From: Taenia hydatigena
Taxonomy: Eukaryota; Platyhelminthes; Cestoda; Cyclophyllidea; Taeniidae
Direction of reading: 5' to 3'
DNA: 64,000 nucleotides
NCBI GenBank assembly: GCA_036345935.2
Contig: JADWOT020000008.1
Coordinates: 716,652 to 780,651, forward strand
Shown: positions 23,923 through 35,199 of the stretch, piece by piece
Position numbering within the stretch: position 1 is the first letter of the stretch
Layout of the letters: each line of letters starts with the position of its first letter
Position numbers and translations under genes: made by a program
The notes under the pieces: model-generated
Databases searched by the model: none
What the model was told of the DNA's origin: nothing
Seen by the model: only the letters and a program-made list of their open reading frames with translations

Positions 23923-26005
23923 TCAGTTGCTACATTTATCTGTGACTGAATTGCTACCACACGGACTCAGATTGAGGCAGCTTCCGCCTCCTATCCACCA
24001 TTAAATGCCTATTGGCCGCTTCTTATTTGCTCATTTGTTAAGCCGATGAAGACACCTTTCATGAATTCTCCATTTCTTCATCCATTGTCTGGTTGGTAGT
24101 CTGAACAGAATCAAGGTGACCTTGTACTTAGGCGACTGTAGAAGCAAGGATGGAATCAAAATAAAACAATACTGATCGAAAACACTCGCCACGAAGGGAA
24201 TGAGGCATGAAGGTGTCAGTTTTAGCATCATCAAGAATCGCATGATTCTTCCAAAGCTGTAGAAATCTCGACTAACTCACACACGTTAGGCAGGATTGGA
24301 CAAACGACCCAACATGATATTTTATTTTGCCATCACTATGAAGAAGAGGGGTAAGGGAGTAGTGAGTTCGGCAGATAAAGCAGGAAACCATCATGTAGGC
24401 TGGTGTCTGCTTATTGATTCTTATCTACCAGCCAAATGTTCGCATGAAATGCAGAAGTGAAAGAATCTTAACGCTAGCTATGCACAAAAATGCAGGCGGG
24501 ATCCAATTCACATCTCGCCTAGGTTTCTACGTCCCATCAATAAATTTTTTGTCCATGGCAAAAGAGCAATACAGCTAAGGAGTTCATGCGGATGTGATTA
24601 GTGTACCTCCCTCAAGGCAGTAAAAATAACACTGCATCTTCACTGAAAGTCACATTAGTGGGCAATTCAGAAGCGATCGTCGAAAGAGGCGTCTTATGAA
24701 GATAAACTACCTCGAGTTCGACGGCTTTGATAAATTTTCAAATTAATTCTGAATGTAAGCAATGCAGCATCCTTAATATCCTAAATGTTTCAACCTTCCT
24801 AAGCACAATAAAACCGCCAAATTAATCAAAAAATTGTCTTGTGACTTCACAAAAAATTGGAACGTGCATAAAATTACACACAGATTTCGGAAAAAGGTTT
24901 TTTTTTTCAAATTTGGAAGACAACGAGAATTTATTTGCTGGAATATGCTTAATTGATGCACTAATGCGTGATGCATCAACCACTAGTATGATTTAAAATT
25001 AACCATTTTTTGGATACAGAAATTACGTTTCACTGCGGAGAATTACACGGAATAAGACGCCGCTTAATGCATCACATTTATCAACGTCCACTGTGCTTTG
25101 GCGGCTAACGGTAGCGGCAGAACGTTAAAGTAAGCACTGTGACGACTTCTTCCACTCGTATTTATTAAAAATTTTATGCACAATGCACTTCGGCGAAAGG
25201 CGAAACAGGTGGCACAAGCAGTTGCGAAATTGGGGAAATTTAGCCGAGGGCGTGATTAGAGGCTAACGAGCACAAACACTAGACTTGCTAATGTTTAATA
25301 AGCACCAGCAGTGACACAAACGCTTACTCAAGATTTGTACAAGCAAGTGTACCACACAAGAAACAGGTGAAAGCAGCTCTAATAAAGGTACAGTTATCCA
25401 TAAGTCATCCGAGTGTGATTTTAATCCCATCGGCAATACCCGCCGCATATTTAAAAGCCCATACCTAATGCCGAAGAGGCATACCAAATTAAACTACATA
25501 GATGGATTTAAAATACATGATGTAATGTAGTTTTAGGAGGTGTGTGCATCATTTTGCTTATTCAACATTTGTCAGGTTCCCTTCTCCATACATCTGCACA
25601 TTTAACTTGCATCAGTGGATTGTGCTATCGGTCTACAACGTCATGTACGCGAAAATTGCCGCACCGTACAGCTGCAATTTCCTAAAATCACCATCTGCAA
25701 TCACTACCAACATCATTTAAACTGACAAATACCCCTTTCTTGACTACGACTTTACAATCACTGTCAGATAGACGCCTCTCTTCAAGCTTTATGCTTGGCC
25801 TTTGTTAGAACTCAACCCGAATCCCAACCCTGCTAATAATGTCAAGCGATGTATGCTAAGCATCAAGTCAGTAGTGTTGGCATTCCACCTCAAGACTTAA
25901 ACATAATAGCTAACAACGCGACGTGCGTAATGATGGAGATGTGACTGTGCGCATCCTGCCACATTCGTATTCAAAAGCATCCGCAAGTGTACAATTGCGT
26001 AGGCA

Positions 26006-26106
26006 TATCTCCTGCCCTATATGCCACTTGTAAGAAGTCGCCTCACCGAAGTCACCTCACTACTCGCCCTAGCATCGTTGCAGCAGTGGTAACAGTAGCA
26101 AAACCA
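26006..26106 (+). repeat. Partial copy of the 42.7-kb dispersed repeat
   Basis: The segment with ATGCCACTTGTAAGAAGTCG, CCTCACCGAAGTCACCTCAC and GCAGCAGTGGTAACAGTAGC matches, with substitutions, the two tandem units at 42742-43130. Those units carry ATGCCATTAGTAAGATGTCG and GCAGCAGTGGTAGCAGCAGC at the same spacing. No coding role is seen. Confidence 0.6.
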
Positions 26107-26284
26107 TGCAAAATTTCTATCTAAAAATTGTATAACGTTTCAAAAAACATTTTGCAACAGTTTATCATGCGGCTTAAATGCAGTGTTTAGATTTAGCCAA
26201 CACAGTGTTCATAGAATTCAAACTAAACTTCTGCCGATGTCTTGAGTAGGCGTGTAGGGATTCCCCCACGGTTGGGAGATTAAA

Positions 26285-26460
26285 TCAGTCAATAATGAAA
26301 AAATCTGCCTGCAAGTAGATTTTTGAGAAGGCATTGCTGCCAAAGCACTGTTTTCGATTTCGGTATAGCAGTGATTTAATTCTTTTCCTTATTCGTGCTT
26401 TGACTAAGAGCAAGCGGTCCAATTTACCTAAAAGAAGAAAGTAATGGGTGCCCGTAAAAT
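26285..26460 (-). CDS. Possible exon after a strong splice acceptor
   Basis: On the minus strand a pyrimidine run ending TTCTTCTTTTAG (near 26430) is a good 3' splice site. The open frame after it gives GKLDRLLLVKARIRKRIKSL, then YRNRKQCFGSNAFSKIYLQ and a stop. It is basic and protein-like, but no domain is recognised. The frame is also open upstream to 26557. Confidence 0.2.
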
Positions 26461-26549
26461 TATCAGCTTGCCAAGTAGCACACGACTGGAAGCTTCTGGC
26501 CCTTACGCAGAGCATTTGCTCACTCAAAACAATTTTCCGATAAACTGGT

Positions 26550-26610
26550 AGGCGCATATTAGCCTAGTGGTCGCTACCACCAAATGAGTCGACAATGGTT
26601 CACCACATTT
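26550..26610 (+). repeat. Possible tRNA-like promoter remnant
   Basis: TAGCCTAGTGG near 26560 fits the tRNA A-box consensus exactly, and about 25 bases later ATGGTTCACC partly fits a B box. The interval is short and no cloverleaf could be drawn. Confidence 0.3.
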
Positions 26611-26680
26611 GCAGAGAACTTAATGAAGTAAGACAATAAGTAAAAGGCGAGGAGTGGAACCACTAGGATTTATAAAAGCA

Positions 26681-27187
26681 CTAATATATGTAACCGACGA
26701 GGAAGGGAAGGAGAGAAGCTGAAAATGTGTGCACGACGAAAGTTGAACAGGAGGTTGTAATGGAGCTGTCAGTAGACGAAGGAGAAGCAGCAGAGGACGT
26801 GGCTGCCCTAGCGATAGTGGCGGTGAACTCTGTCTTATTAGACGCAGCGGCATTTAGCAAGTGGTTTTACTGATGGCGCTGTGGATGGAATCGAAATAGT
26901 GACGCTGTGGAGTAGATTGGAGTATCAGCTGTCGGTGCCATCGCGTCTTATTTGGCGCCAATCGATGGAGAGCCTGTTTTATTGGGCGCTGCAGGAATTA
27001 GTGTATAGTTGTGTGTCAGTAACGTTGTATTTGGCGCCAACATTGCATTCGTTGGTGCTGTCGTGATTGCAGTAGAGACATTTGTGTGTTTATCTGTTTT
27101 ATTGAACGCTACAGCAGTGCGCGACCCGGTTTCTGCCGCCAAGAATGAAGTGAGCAATAGCACGAGGAGGCCTTTAAAAGTCTTCAT
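26681..27187 (-). pseudogene. Mucin-like, probably GPI-anchored secreted protein gene with two in-frame TAA
   Basis: From ATG at 27187 one frame runs 169 codons to TAG at 26681, interrupted only by TAA at 26948-26950 (codon 80) and 26867-26869 (codon 107). The N-terminus MKTFKGLLVLLLTSFLAA is a textbook signal peptide. The body is rich in Thr, Ser, Ala and Asn, with several N-glycosylation sites (NVS, NTT, NYT, NKT) and APNKT/APNTT repeats. The end has the hydrophobic tail TFSASLLPFLVGYIY, typical of a GPI-attachment signal. A TATAAAGG lies 42-49 bases upstream of the ATG. The frame is kept beyond both stops, which points to recent inactivation, or to a 79-residue secreted product. A decayed mirror copy lies near 32.1 kb. 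Confidence 0.6.
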
Positions 27188-27228
27188 GTGTTGATTGACC
27201 ACAAATGCCTCCACTAGATATCTGCCAG

Positions 27229-27236
27229 CCTTTATA
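27229..27236 (-). promoter_or_regulatory. TATA box of the mucin-like gene
   Basis: TATAAAGG on the minus strand lies 42-49 bases before the ATG at 27187, implying a very short 5' leader. The matching TATAAAGG at 32047-32054 in the inverted copy is the same distance from its relic start codon to within one base, so the element was part of the duplicated unit. Confidence 0.6.
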
Positions 27237-28772
27237 GTAGTCATCGGTGTGCAGGTGTCACTTCTGCGAATTTTGGTTGGCTGCACCTATTACATGGCCC
27301 TGCCTTCGTGGCATGAATATCCTCTGATTAGCTTTCGATAAATTTTGAAGTGAGAGCAAGATTCGTTATTATTTACATTTTAGCTAATTTTGTTTCTTCT
27401 CTTTCTCCACGCCGTCAGTAATCAATTTGCTGTGTATATTGCAAATATAACTTGTTTTGGATAGATTTTGCATTTTAACTCCTAGGTTAACCGATTTACT
27501 CGAAAACAAAATGTTTTATTGTGGAGGTGAGTTCGATTCCGCCAGATCAGTGAAAAGCGCTAAGCACTTTATATTATTATTCTTTATTTCGGGCGCCTTC
27601 ATATAGCCTCATTGCATGTGCAACACAATAACACCATGCAAAGAGCGATTCCAACGTTGAACTGTGCCCAAGTAATCAGGGCTCAGAATGTGTTGCCTGG
27701 TTACTAGGTTGATTAAAACCAAGATCTATTTAGCGGTAGTTAAGCATGATGAAGCATTGCAAACAGACCCCAATCAATGAGCTGCTAGAGCATTCATCCG
27801 CAAATTAATGCTTTTTAAGCATCAGGACACGTCTCATCCACTGCGAGACCACATCGCTGAATAGCTTCATCTCCGCATTCGCATTCATATGCACTTCACC
27901 ATGGCATTAGCGGAAGGATTACGTAGTGCCGCTATAACAAACAAATAAGATTAGCTTCATTCCTCAATCGAGAGCCTGAAAACCCAAAGTTTCACGTACC
28001 TGTTCACTGCCAACATTAAGGATACATTCTTTTGATTTCGGCGTGAGCGTTGGGTAAAGCTCAGCGTTGTTTTCCGAAGATTTCTACCAATTTGCATTCA
28101 AACTGAAAGTCTTGCGACCAAATTCATTCAGCATTATCAATCCAATTTAAAAAGTTGCCTATCAACTGAGCAGTACCCTCGCCAGTCTGCATTAGAGGAA
28201 ATTTAAAAAATTTTAAGTTCTACCCTAATGAAACGAGAAGCAAAGAAGCGATTCGTAAACATGATCAGTTGAGAAACAAAGAGCTGGAGAAACGATGCTT
28301 GTAGATGTATTTGCTCTAGTGGCAATTTGCTTCAAAGGCCGTTACTACAACTGCTTTTCTGCTCAGGTTGAATGCAGTGTTGATGCAAAACTTGTGTTTC
28401 TAACGTAAAGTTACAAGTGAGACTTAACTTTGGCAAGGTATTCAGAGAAAAATAGGAATAAAGAAGCAGGCGACCATTTTTGACATCAAGGAAGTAATCA
28501 TGCAATGCATTCTTCCTTATGAAAATAGAGCAGAAGTATCGCGCTGAACAGCGCCATGCAAATGGATGGATCGAAATGCGTTTTCACAATTTACAAAGCA
28601 GGCCACTTAGCGCATTCGCAAATAAATCACGACACTTAATGCGTCTCTTGTTCTTCCAAAATTACTAATGTTCTTCCAAAATTGTGGCAATTTGTAGTAA
28701 ACAAACAACACGAATACACGAAAGTGCTTAGCGGCCAATGAGCTACCTCAGGGCGAAAAAATTTGCCGCGCA
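27237..28772 (+). repeat. Diverged outer left arm of palindrome P2
   Basis: This stretch aligns, with many substitutions and small gaps, to the reverse complement of 30358-32046. Anchors I could read in order include GCATTTT.ACTCCT, TCAGT near TTCCGC, AGCCTCAT.GCATGT, GCTCAGAAT.TGTT, CCAATCAAT.AGCT, CCGCATTCGCATTC and CACTGCCAACATTAAGG. The homology runs out to the TATA box at 27229. No exon is recognised in it. Confidence 0.8.
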
Positions 28773-29467
28773 GCTTAAAACACAATTAAAGTGCCAAGGC
28801 GCCACGAATTGATTTGGTCGTCAAATACGGCGTTGCATACCTATAAAGGACAAATTCGCAGAGTGAATAAACGATGGGCTGCTTTCCGAACAACACCTGT
28901 TTTCTCACTTTTTTGGCATTGACAGACCAGGCACAGCTTGGGATGTACTTAGCAAAACTGCAGCAAAATAAAAATCGAGACTGTGCACACTTCAACTATA
29001 GCCTTAACGCGAACTCGTAGCACACGGGTCGCCTACTTCTTTATGATTCCCAGAATGATAATTTCATGAATGGAAAAGCATACCAACATTAATGCATGGT
29101 GCCGCAAAGTGGGTCTCAGAATCTCTGGCTGGCTTTATTGGCCAACAGGCGCTCGCATCTCAGTGCCTAATTTACATAATGAAGCCCGTAACATTTCAAT
29201 GAGTATCCTTCAAAAGTACTTTGACTTGTGTGGCAGGATTCTGTGAAGCTAATTGCATCAAATGGGCTCAATTCAATCAATGCTTCAAACGAATCATCAA
29301 AGCTAAAGCATTACATGCCACTTACGAGAATGTTTATCATGCTTGCTTCTTTGATGTCGGTGAGATGGTTGCCCACTGCTTTTATCCCGCTTTCCTTTAA
29401 TAAGTTCGCTGGAGTCAATTCGTACATTTAACTCCACATCTGGAACACAATTTTTGCATTAGCACTG
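28773..29467 (+). repeat. Near-identical core left arm of palindrome P2
   Basis: These 695 bases are the reverse complement of 29664-30357, with only a handful of substitutions and one single-base insertion (GGG against GG near 29265). The sharp change from near-identity here to strong divergence outside 28773 is the notable point. A minus-strand frame at 28786-28995 (ending TTKSIRGALAL) is preserved exactly in the other arm, and a plus frame at 29228-29431 is shifted by the one-base indel. Confidence 0.95.
28786..28995 (-). CDS. Possible exon duplicated in the P2 core (left copy)
   Basis: A pyrimidine run ending TTTTGCTGCAG gives a good acceptor inside the frame. The following codons read FAKYIPSCAWSVNAKKV, then GKQPIVYSLCEFVLYRYATP and a TAA. 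The copy at 30135-30344 is identical in protein. Identity of the arms means conservation cannot be used as evidence of coding. No family is recognised, and it points away from the palindrome centre. Confidence 0.25.
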   Translation of the reverse strand: MKCAQSRFLFCCSFAKYIPSCAWSVNAKKVRKQVLFGKQPIVYSLCEFVLYRYATPYLTTKSIRGALAL

Positions 29468-29663
29468 CATCCAACATGAAAGATTTGATCGTCTAATAGA
29501 CAGCACATTCTTGATAAAGTGAGCACAATTCGATTGCTTGGCGAGGGATCTGAGGGGCTCCATTCATTTATGCTATAATTAATTGTATTAAATAAATTTT
29601 ACAGGGGTAAAACATTCTGGACTTGTGCTTTCATTGGTTGTTGAGTTAATGCAAATCTTGCCA
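29468..29663. other. Spacer at the centre of palindrome P2
   Basis: The 196 bases between the core arms are AT-rich, with no open frame and no internal symmetry that I can see. Confidence 0.8.
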
Positions 29664-30357
29664 CAGTGCTAATGCAAAAATTGTGTTCCAGATGTGGAGT
29701 TAAATGTACGAATTGACTCCAGCGAAATTATTAAAGGAAAGCGGGATAAAAGCAGTGGGCAACCATCTCACCGACATCAAAGAAGCAAGCATGATAAACA
29801 TTCTCGTAAGTGGCATGTAATGCTTTAGCTTTGATGATTCGTTTGAAGCATTGATTGAATTGAGCCATTTGATGCAATTAGCTTCACAGAATCCTGCCAC
29901 ACAAGTCAAAGTACTTTTGAAGGATACTCATTGAAATGTTACGGGCTTCATTATGTAAATTAGGCACTGAGATGCGAGCGCCTGTTGGCCAATAAAGCCA
30001 GCCAGAGATTCTGAGACCCACTTTGCGGCACCATGCATTAATGTTGGTATGCTTTTCCATTCATGAAATTATCATTCTGGGAATCATAAAGAAGTAGGCG
30101 ACCCGTGTGCTACGAGTTCGCGTTAAGGCCATAATTGAAGTGTGCACAGTCTCGATTTTTATTTTGCTGCAGTTTTGCTAAGTACATCCCAAGCTGTGCC
30201 TGGTCTGTCAATGCCAAAAAAGTGAGAAAACAGGTGTTGTTCGGAAAGCAGCCCATCGTTTATTCACTCTGCGAATTTGTCCTTTATAGGTATGCAACGC
30301 CGTATTTGACGACCAAATCAATTCGTGGCGCCTTGGCACTTTAATTGTGTTTCAAGC
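29664..30357 (-). repeat. Near-identical core right arm of palindrome P2
   Basis: This is the reverse complement of 28773-29467. Its inward-reading minus frame 29700-29909 is one continuous 69-codon frame (CVAGFCEANCIKWLNSINAS at its start), while the left copy is broken by an extra G. The other frame, at 30135-30344, matches the left copy exactly. Confidence 0.95.
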
Positions 30358-32046
30358 AAAAACAATGCTGCAGATAAACACGCTTGATTAAGAGCAGTTG
30401 CTTAGAAGACGTGTGGCAGTATTTCACGTGTTGATTTTTTGGAATATAATTCATCGTTAAGGACAATTTTGTTGAAATTTTGCATATAAACATTTACTGT
30501 AGAGATTTGGCATTCTGAAGCATTATAGAACAAGGCTGACCCAAATTCGAATCGTGCAAAACACAGCGATCACTTAATTGATCTTCACAGTTTCAACCTC
30601 GCAGTTATGAATTAAACAAGCGCTATGCACTATTATGATGGAACGAAATTTTGCCATCGAATGCACTCAAAAGATGCCACAATATGCATCTCACAAATCT
30701 TGCCATCTTAATCTACTGCACTCAGGTATTTATGAATAAATTGCGGTGCGCGCCATTGGAAAGGCCGGCTATCAAGGAATCAGGCCGTGTCTTGAGGGGT
30801 TCTTCTTTCTAATTTTTATGCTAATATTTGTCGGTTAGAATCTGCAAAAATGAGTGGGCGCAAATTTGTTGTAGTAACTGCCTTGAAGCAAAGTGCCACT
30901 GGACTAAATACCTCCACGAGTATTGCCCTAGCAGCCCTTCGTTTCCTAATTAATCTTACCTGCAAATCTCTTTTTCACTATTTGCTTCTTTGAGGTACAA
31001 CTTAAGATTTCTTGATTTCCTCCCACGCAGATTACTTGCGCTTGCTTAAATGAAATGGGTTTGCTCAGCTAAAAGGCAATTTCATAGATCAGATGTAATG
31101 GTACTGAATGAGTTTGGTCTCCAGACTTTTAGTTGAAGTGCGAAATTGAAGAAACCTTAACAAAACAGCATCAGACTTTAACCAATGCTCACACCAACAT
31201 CAAAGGAACGTGCCCTTAATGTTGGCAGTGATAAGGCACGTAAGAATTTGGTTTATTGGGGCTCTTGATTGTGGGGTGCAGCTGGTCTTATTTTTCTTTT
31301 ATCGGCACCACATGATCCTGCCACACATTCCCTAGTAAAGTGTGTGAATGCGAATGCGGAAACGGAGCTGTTCAGCGTTATGGTTCCGCAGCGGATTAAC
31401 TGGGTTTTGATCTTAAAAATGCATTAACCTGCTAATTAATGCGCTTAGAGCTTATTGATTGGAATCTGCTTGCTATGCTTTATCACGTTTAACTACTGTT
31501 AGCTAGATGTGGGCTTCTGTCGATTAGAAAACAGGTAACAAATTCTGAGCCTTAATTATTTAGCACATTACGATATCGACATCGGTTTTTTTATGATGCA
31601 ATTGTGTTGTACATGCGATGAGGCTAGGTGAACGCACATGAAATGCAGATTAATAAGTTAAAAGGGCTAACGTGACTCACTGATGTAGCGGAATTTAAGT
31701 TACCTCTACAAACAAAAGAAACGTTTAGCATAGGACTAAAGAGCCTTGCCCAGGAGTCAAAATGCAAGATCTGCTCGATAAATCACAACAAAATTCGCAA
31801 TAAAGGAGCATGTTCATCACTGACAGTGTGGAGAAGGAAAAGAATCAGAATTGACTGAGGAGTAAATATTAGCAAATTCTCTTCACTCCAAAGTTTTCCT
31901 AAAATTTCCCTCAACATTTTAATTTGAGGACATCCATGCTGCAATGGCAAAGCATGAGAAATTGGCTGGAAACATTGCGCATCTAGAATAACGTGCCTTC
32001 TGAGGCATATCACGCAACAGAATAAGAGCATGGTAGCTGTTTTTAA
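30358..32046 (-). repeat. Diverged outer right arm of palindrome P2
   Basis: This is the counterpart of 27237-28772, ending at the TATAAAGG at 32047. Homology is clear as ordered anchors but heavily substituted, so this part of the inverted duplication is much older, or has escaped the homogenisation that kept the core identical. The minus-strand frame at 31783-32031 is a chance frame inside the arm. Confidence 0.8.
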
Positions 32047-32450
32047 TATAAAGGTTGAGTCCAGCCACCTATTACAGTTAGGAAACTCTACGTCATAAAG
32101 ACCAACAAATTAGGCCATCTGGTCGATTCTGCAATCGAAAGTTTAGGAACCATGCATGAGATCGATCAATAGACAACCAGTAGGCGGCCGAATCCTACGC
32201 TTCCACGATAAACTCACCCGCGCTACTACGCAAGGTCAGGAGAGCCGTCCTCTTCCCTTTTCTGCTCACTCTCAAATGACTCCCAACTAGAAGGATGTTC
32301 ATGCTACTTCCTCCCCCACTGAAATGTAGCCAAATCAATGGTAAATATATAAACTAGCCCAAATGTGAACAAAGGATTGGAATCATTCCTCTGCAACAAG
32401 GTTATATTTGGCAGGAGAAAGTGAGATCATGGCAAAAGAGGACCCGCTGC
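32047..32450 (+). pseudogene. Decayed inverted copy of the mucin-like gene, start codon lost
   Basis: TATAAAGG at 32047-32054 is followed at the equivalent distance by ATAAAGACC (32095), where the intact copy has ATGAAGACT, so the start codon is now ATA. Further on, GGCCATCTGG and a pyrimidine-rich stretch ending near TAAATATATAAA at about 32345 match the mucin-like gene and its 3' end with many changes. No usable frame remains. It points away from its partner, so the pair was head to head with the P2 palindrome as shared upstream region. Confidence 0.55.
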
Positions 32451-32880
32451 TTGAATTCTGCATAGGAAGGAAACCTGGACGATAAGTTTTATCATAAACT
32501 AGGAAGCAGCTTGGAAAGTAATACCTGGTGCTGGATTCCTCTGTAATATTAAATAGGTCCTAAATATTAAAAAAGGTACGTTGTCCACTCAGCAAAGCTC
32601 TGCAGCCAGCGTGGTTGTTCCACGCGCTCTTTTTAATTCTGCATCTCCCCCCACGAACAAATTAGATAACTTTGGATCACGATTAACTCACATCACTGAT
32701 AACGGGAGGAAGGAACCTCGCGCATTGCTTAGCATGTATGCGACTCTGTAATAAAGAGACATATTCAAGCTCACGATAGGCACTGGCGAAGTTAAACCAA
32801 TTTAATTACTGTCCAGGCGCCTAACGCTTCCCCGCATGCAAGGATTAAACTATCCGATTTTGGAGGTGTTATAGCACGAG

Positions 32881-33147
32881 GTGAAAAACCACAGGAAAAA
32901 TAAAGCTGCGGTAGTGTATGATTGCAGAATGTCGCGCGACGCCAGAGAAATGGATGCGCTTCTTTTACACTACATAAACAATTTATTAGACTCGCTGTAC
33001 GAATTGGAGCAGTTTGCCACCTTGGACTTGAGATTCGTATGGAGAAACGGAAACAGACAGAAAGCAGGCGGCATTTATAGTGCCGTAACGCAACATTATT
33101 TGGAGTCCATAGAGCTGCAGCTTCTTTCCAGCGTCTGGCATAGATAG
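32881..33147 (+). CDS. Possible exon, unknown product
   Basis: The frame is open to TAG at 33147, with an internal ATG at 32929. It reads SRDAREMDALLLHYINNLLD, then SLYELEQFATLDLRFVW and GGIYSAVTQHYLESIELQLL. The alternation of polar and aliphatic residues suggests helices and a real coding origin. I do not recognise the family, and no clear splice sites were identified. Confidence 0.3.
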   Translation: MKNHRKNKAAVVYDCRMSRDAREMDALLLHYINNLLDSLYELEQFATLDLRFVWRNGNRQKAGGIYSAVTQHYLESIELQLLSSVWHR

Positions 33148-34919
33148 CATCGATTCACCTAGTTCCAAAACACTTTCTAATCCACATTGATCGCATCACT
33201 GTCGTTTAGGTAGATAGCTGAGAGCCCGAGAGCCTACTGAAACTAGTGTTGTGTCACCTGCAAGACGCAGGACTGACGCTGAATTCAAGAAAGTTCCGTC
33301 GCTTCTCAAGTCCTTTCGACGTGTCAGACATCATAAAGGGCAGCACAGTATAAGCTATCGACCCTGTCTCTGTACTGACTCATCGTCGTGCACATTTCCA
33401 TAACCACGGAATAATCCCCGTGACTTCAACTCTATCGTCTGCTGCGCACGTTAATGAAAGATGAATTGCACACGAAATCAAAGTTAGCGCAGTGTATGTG
33501 ATACAAAAGAGTCTCTCTTTCTAACGTCTAGGCCAGTGCTAATGCCGTTTTAATTGTTTGAATTCGAAGAACCTGACGGGAAATAAAAGCGAGCGCAAAT
33601 GGAAAATCGCAAAATATTGGTCAATAGCAGCGGTCTATGCTACATATTTTAAACATCTTTTGTGCGCAACACTACTGCTTCAGCAAGGTTTCTGTGTTCC
33701 TCTCGCTTCCGCCTTTAGCACATTCTGCTCCAGTCATAATAGCTAATTTGTGGTCTACAATGGAGCTAAGTATGGGTTAGCCTCTACCAAAGTGACTATA
33801 AACCTGAAGTGTAATGAGGCAATGGACAGCAAATATAAAACCAGGCAGCATCAAACCTTAATGGTTTCGCGAGCCATTGAGGCGTAGGCATCGTTTTACG
33901 CTCATTCAACAGAAAATGGTCTTCTTCCCTGGAAGCTCGTCAATAGCGGTGGCATAAAAATAAGCATTTTCGTCATTCATAAAACACTGCATTCACTCAT
34001 TATAACGGTATGGCGACTAGAAGCGTAGGAAACAACTTCGAATGCGGATTAGGTGGGAGACCGCCTCCATACTATCAAAGCACTAAATTGGCCGCCTGGT
34101 GGTCAGTCCGTTGGAATCAAAAGGGTGGGGACCAATCTTATCCCTTCATTCTTAGGTTCAATACATCCGCATACCACAATCTGTCTACGTGTGGTCTACA
34201 TGGTGTTTGTGTGATTGCTTCTGCTATACGTTCGCCAACTGTCTTATCTATCTGATAGCCTTTGATACCACAAAACCGTAATGAATATATCAAACTAGAG
34301 GGAATGCACCACAATGATAATAAACACACGTGGGAAAGTTGAGGAGGATGGATTTCAGGGCTTATGGCAAAGTGGGCGATAGGAATAATGGATGCATGAG
34401 CACTAAAGTCTGCAACTTATTGTCTGTATACTATCACCACAGCTGTAGAAACCAACAGACAGCTATGAGCTGTGACCTGGATAATTTGCATAAGGTTTTG
34501 TTGTCATCGCGTCCAATTCATTGGACGATGCATGCGTCAGGCAACAGTGCATAATGTCGACCTAATTGAATGATTGAGGAAAGATTGACAAACACGAAGG
34601 GGTAAGTTGGATTAGCTCATGCACTGCTAACTTCTCTGTGCCTTCGAATTAGCATAAACTTTACAACGGACAGCAACGTTTAAGTGCAGTTATTTGGGAA
34701 GATATAAGGAATACCAACCTTTAGGCTAAAAGGCAGCAATGCACACCATATAGGAATAAAAAGTGGATTTCAAGAAATAGGATGGGGGAGCATTCGCTTC
34801 AAAGCACACCAGAGCCAGTTATGATAACTATTTTTAATTAATAGTGAATGCAAATGACAACATTTGTGCCGTTATAGTCGGCGGTGCTGTTGTCGCTATA
34901 CGTAGCGTTTTCTTTGTAA

Positions 34920-35033
34920 ATGGAATACAATTTTGCTTTTTATAAGACGATCAAAAGAGGCGTTCCTGCCAAAATTCCTAAGGCACCCCAGCAGAGAAAC
35001 TGGCGTCATTTCGATTTATGGAATGATTGTAAG
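34920..35033 (+). CDS. Possible first exon ending at a GTTAGT donor
   Basis: ATG at 34920 opens a frame reading MEYNFAFYKTIKRGVPAKIP, then KAPQQRNWRHFDLWNDCK, ending at AAG followed by GTTAGT, a good 5' splice site. The basic, aromatic composition is protein-like. No domain is recognised and no following exon was found. Confidence 0.3.
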
Positions 35034-35199
35034 GTTAGTTCTTTGAATAAAAATGCAGCCTATCCGGTTTTCCAGTACCCCATTACGCATTCTACTATCT
35101 ACCTTCTTTAATTCATTCGACATATTTTCCCCACCTGCTGCTCATCTCCTTCATTTGCTTAGCAGTAGGCGCCTTGTGGTGTAAACAGAGAAATACGCA

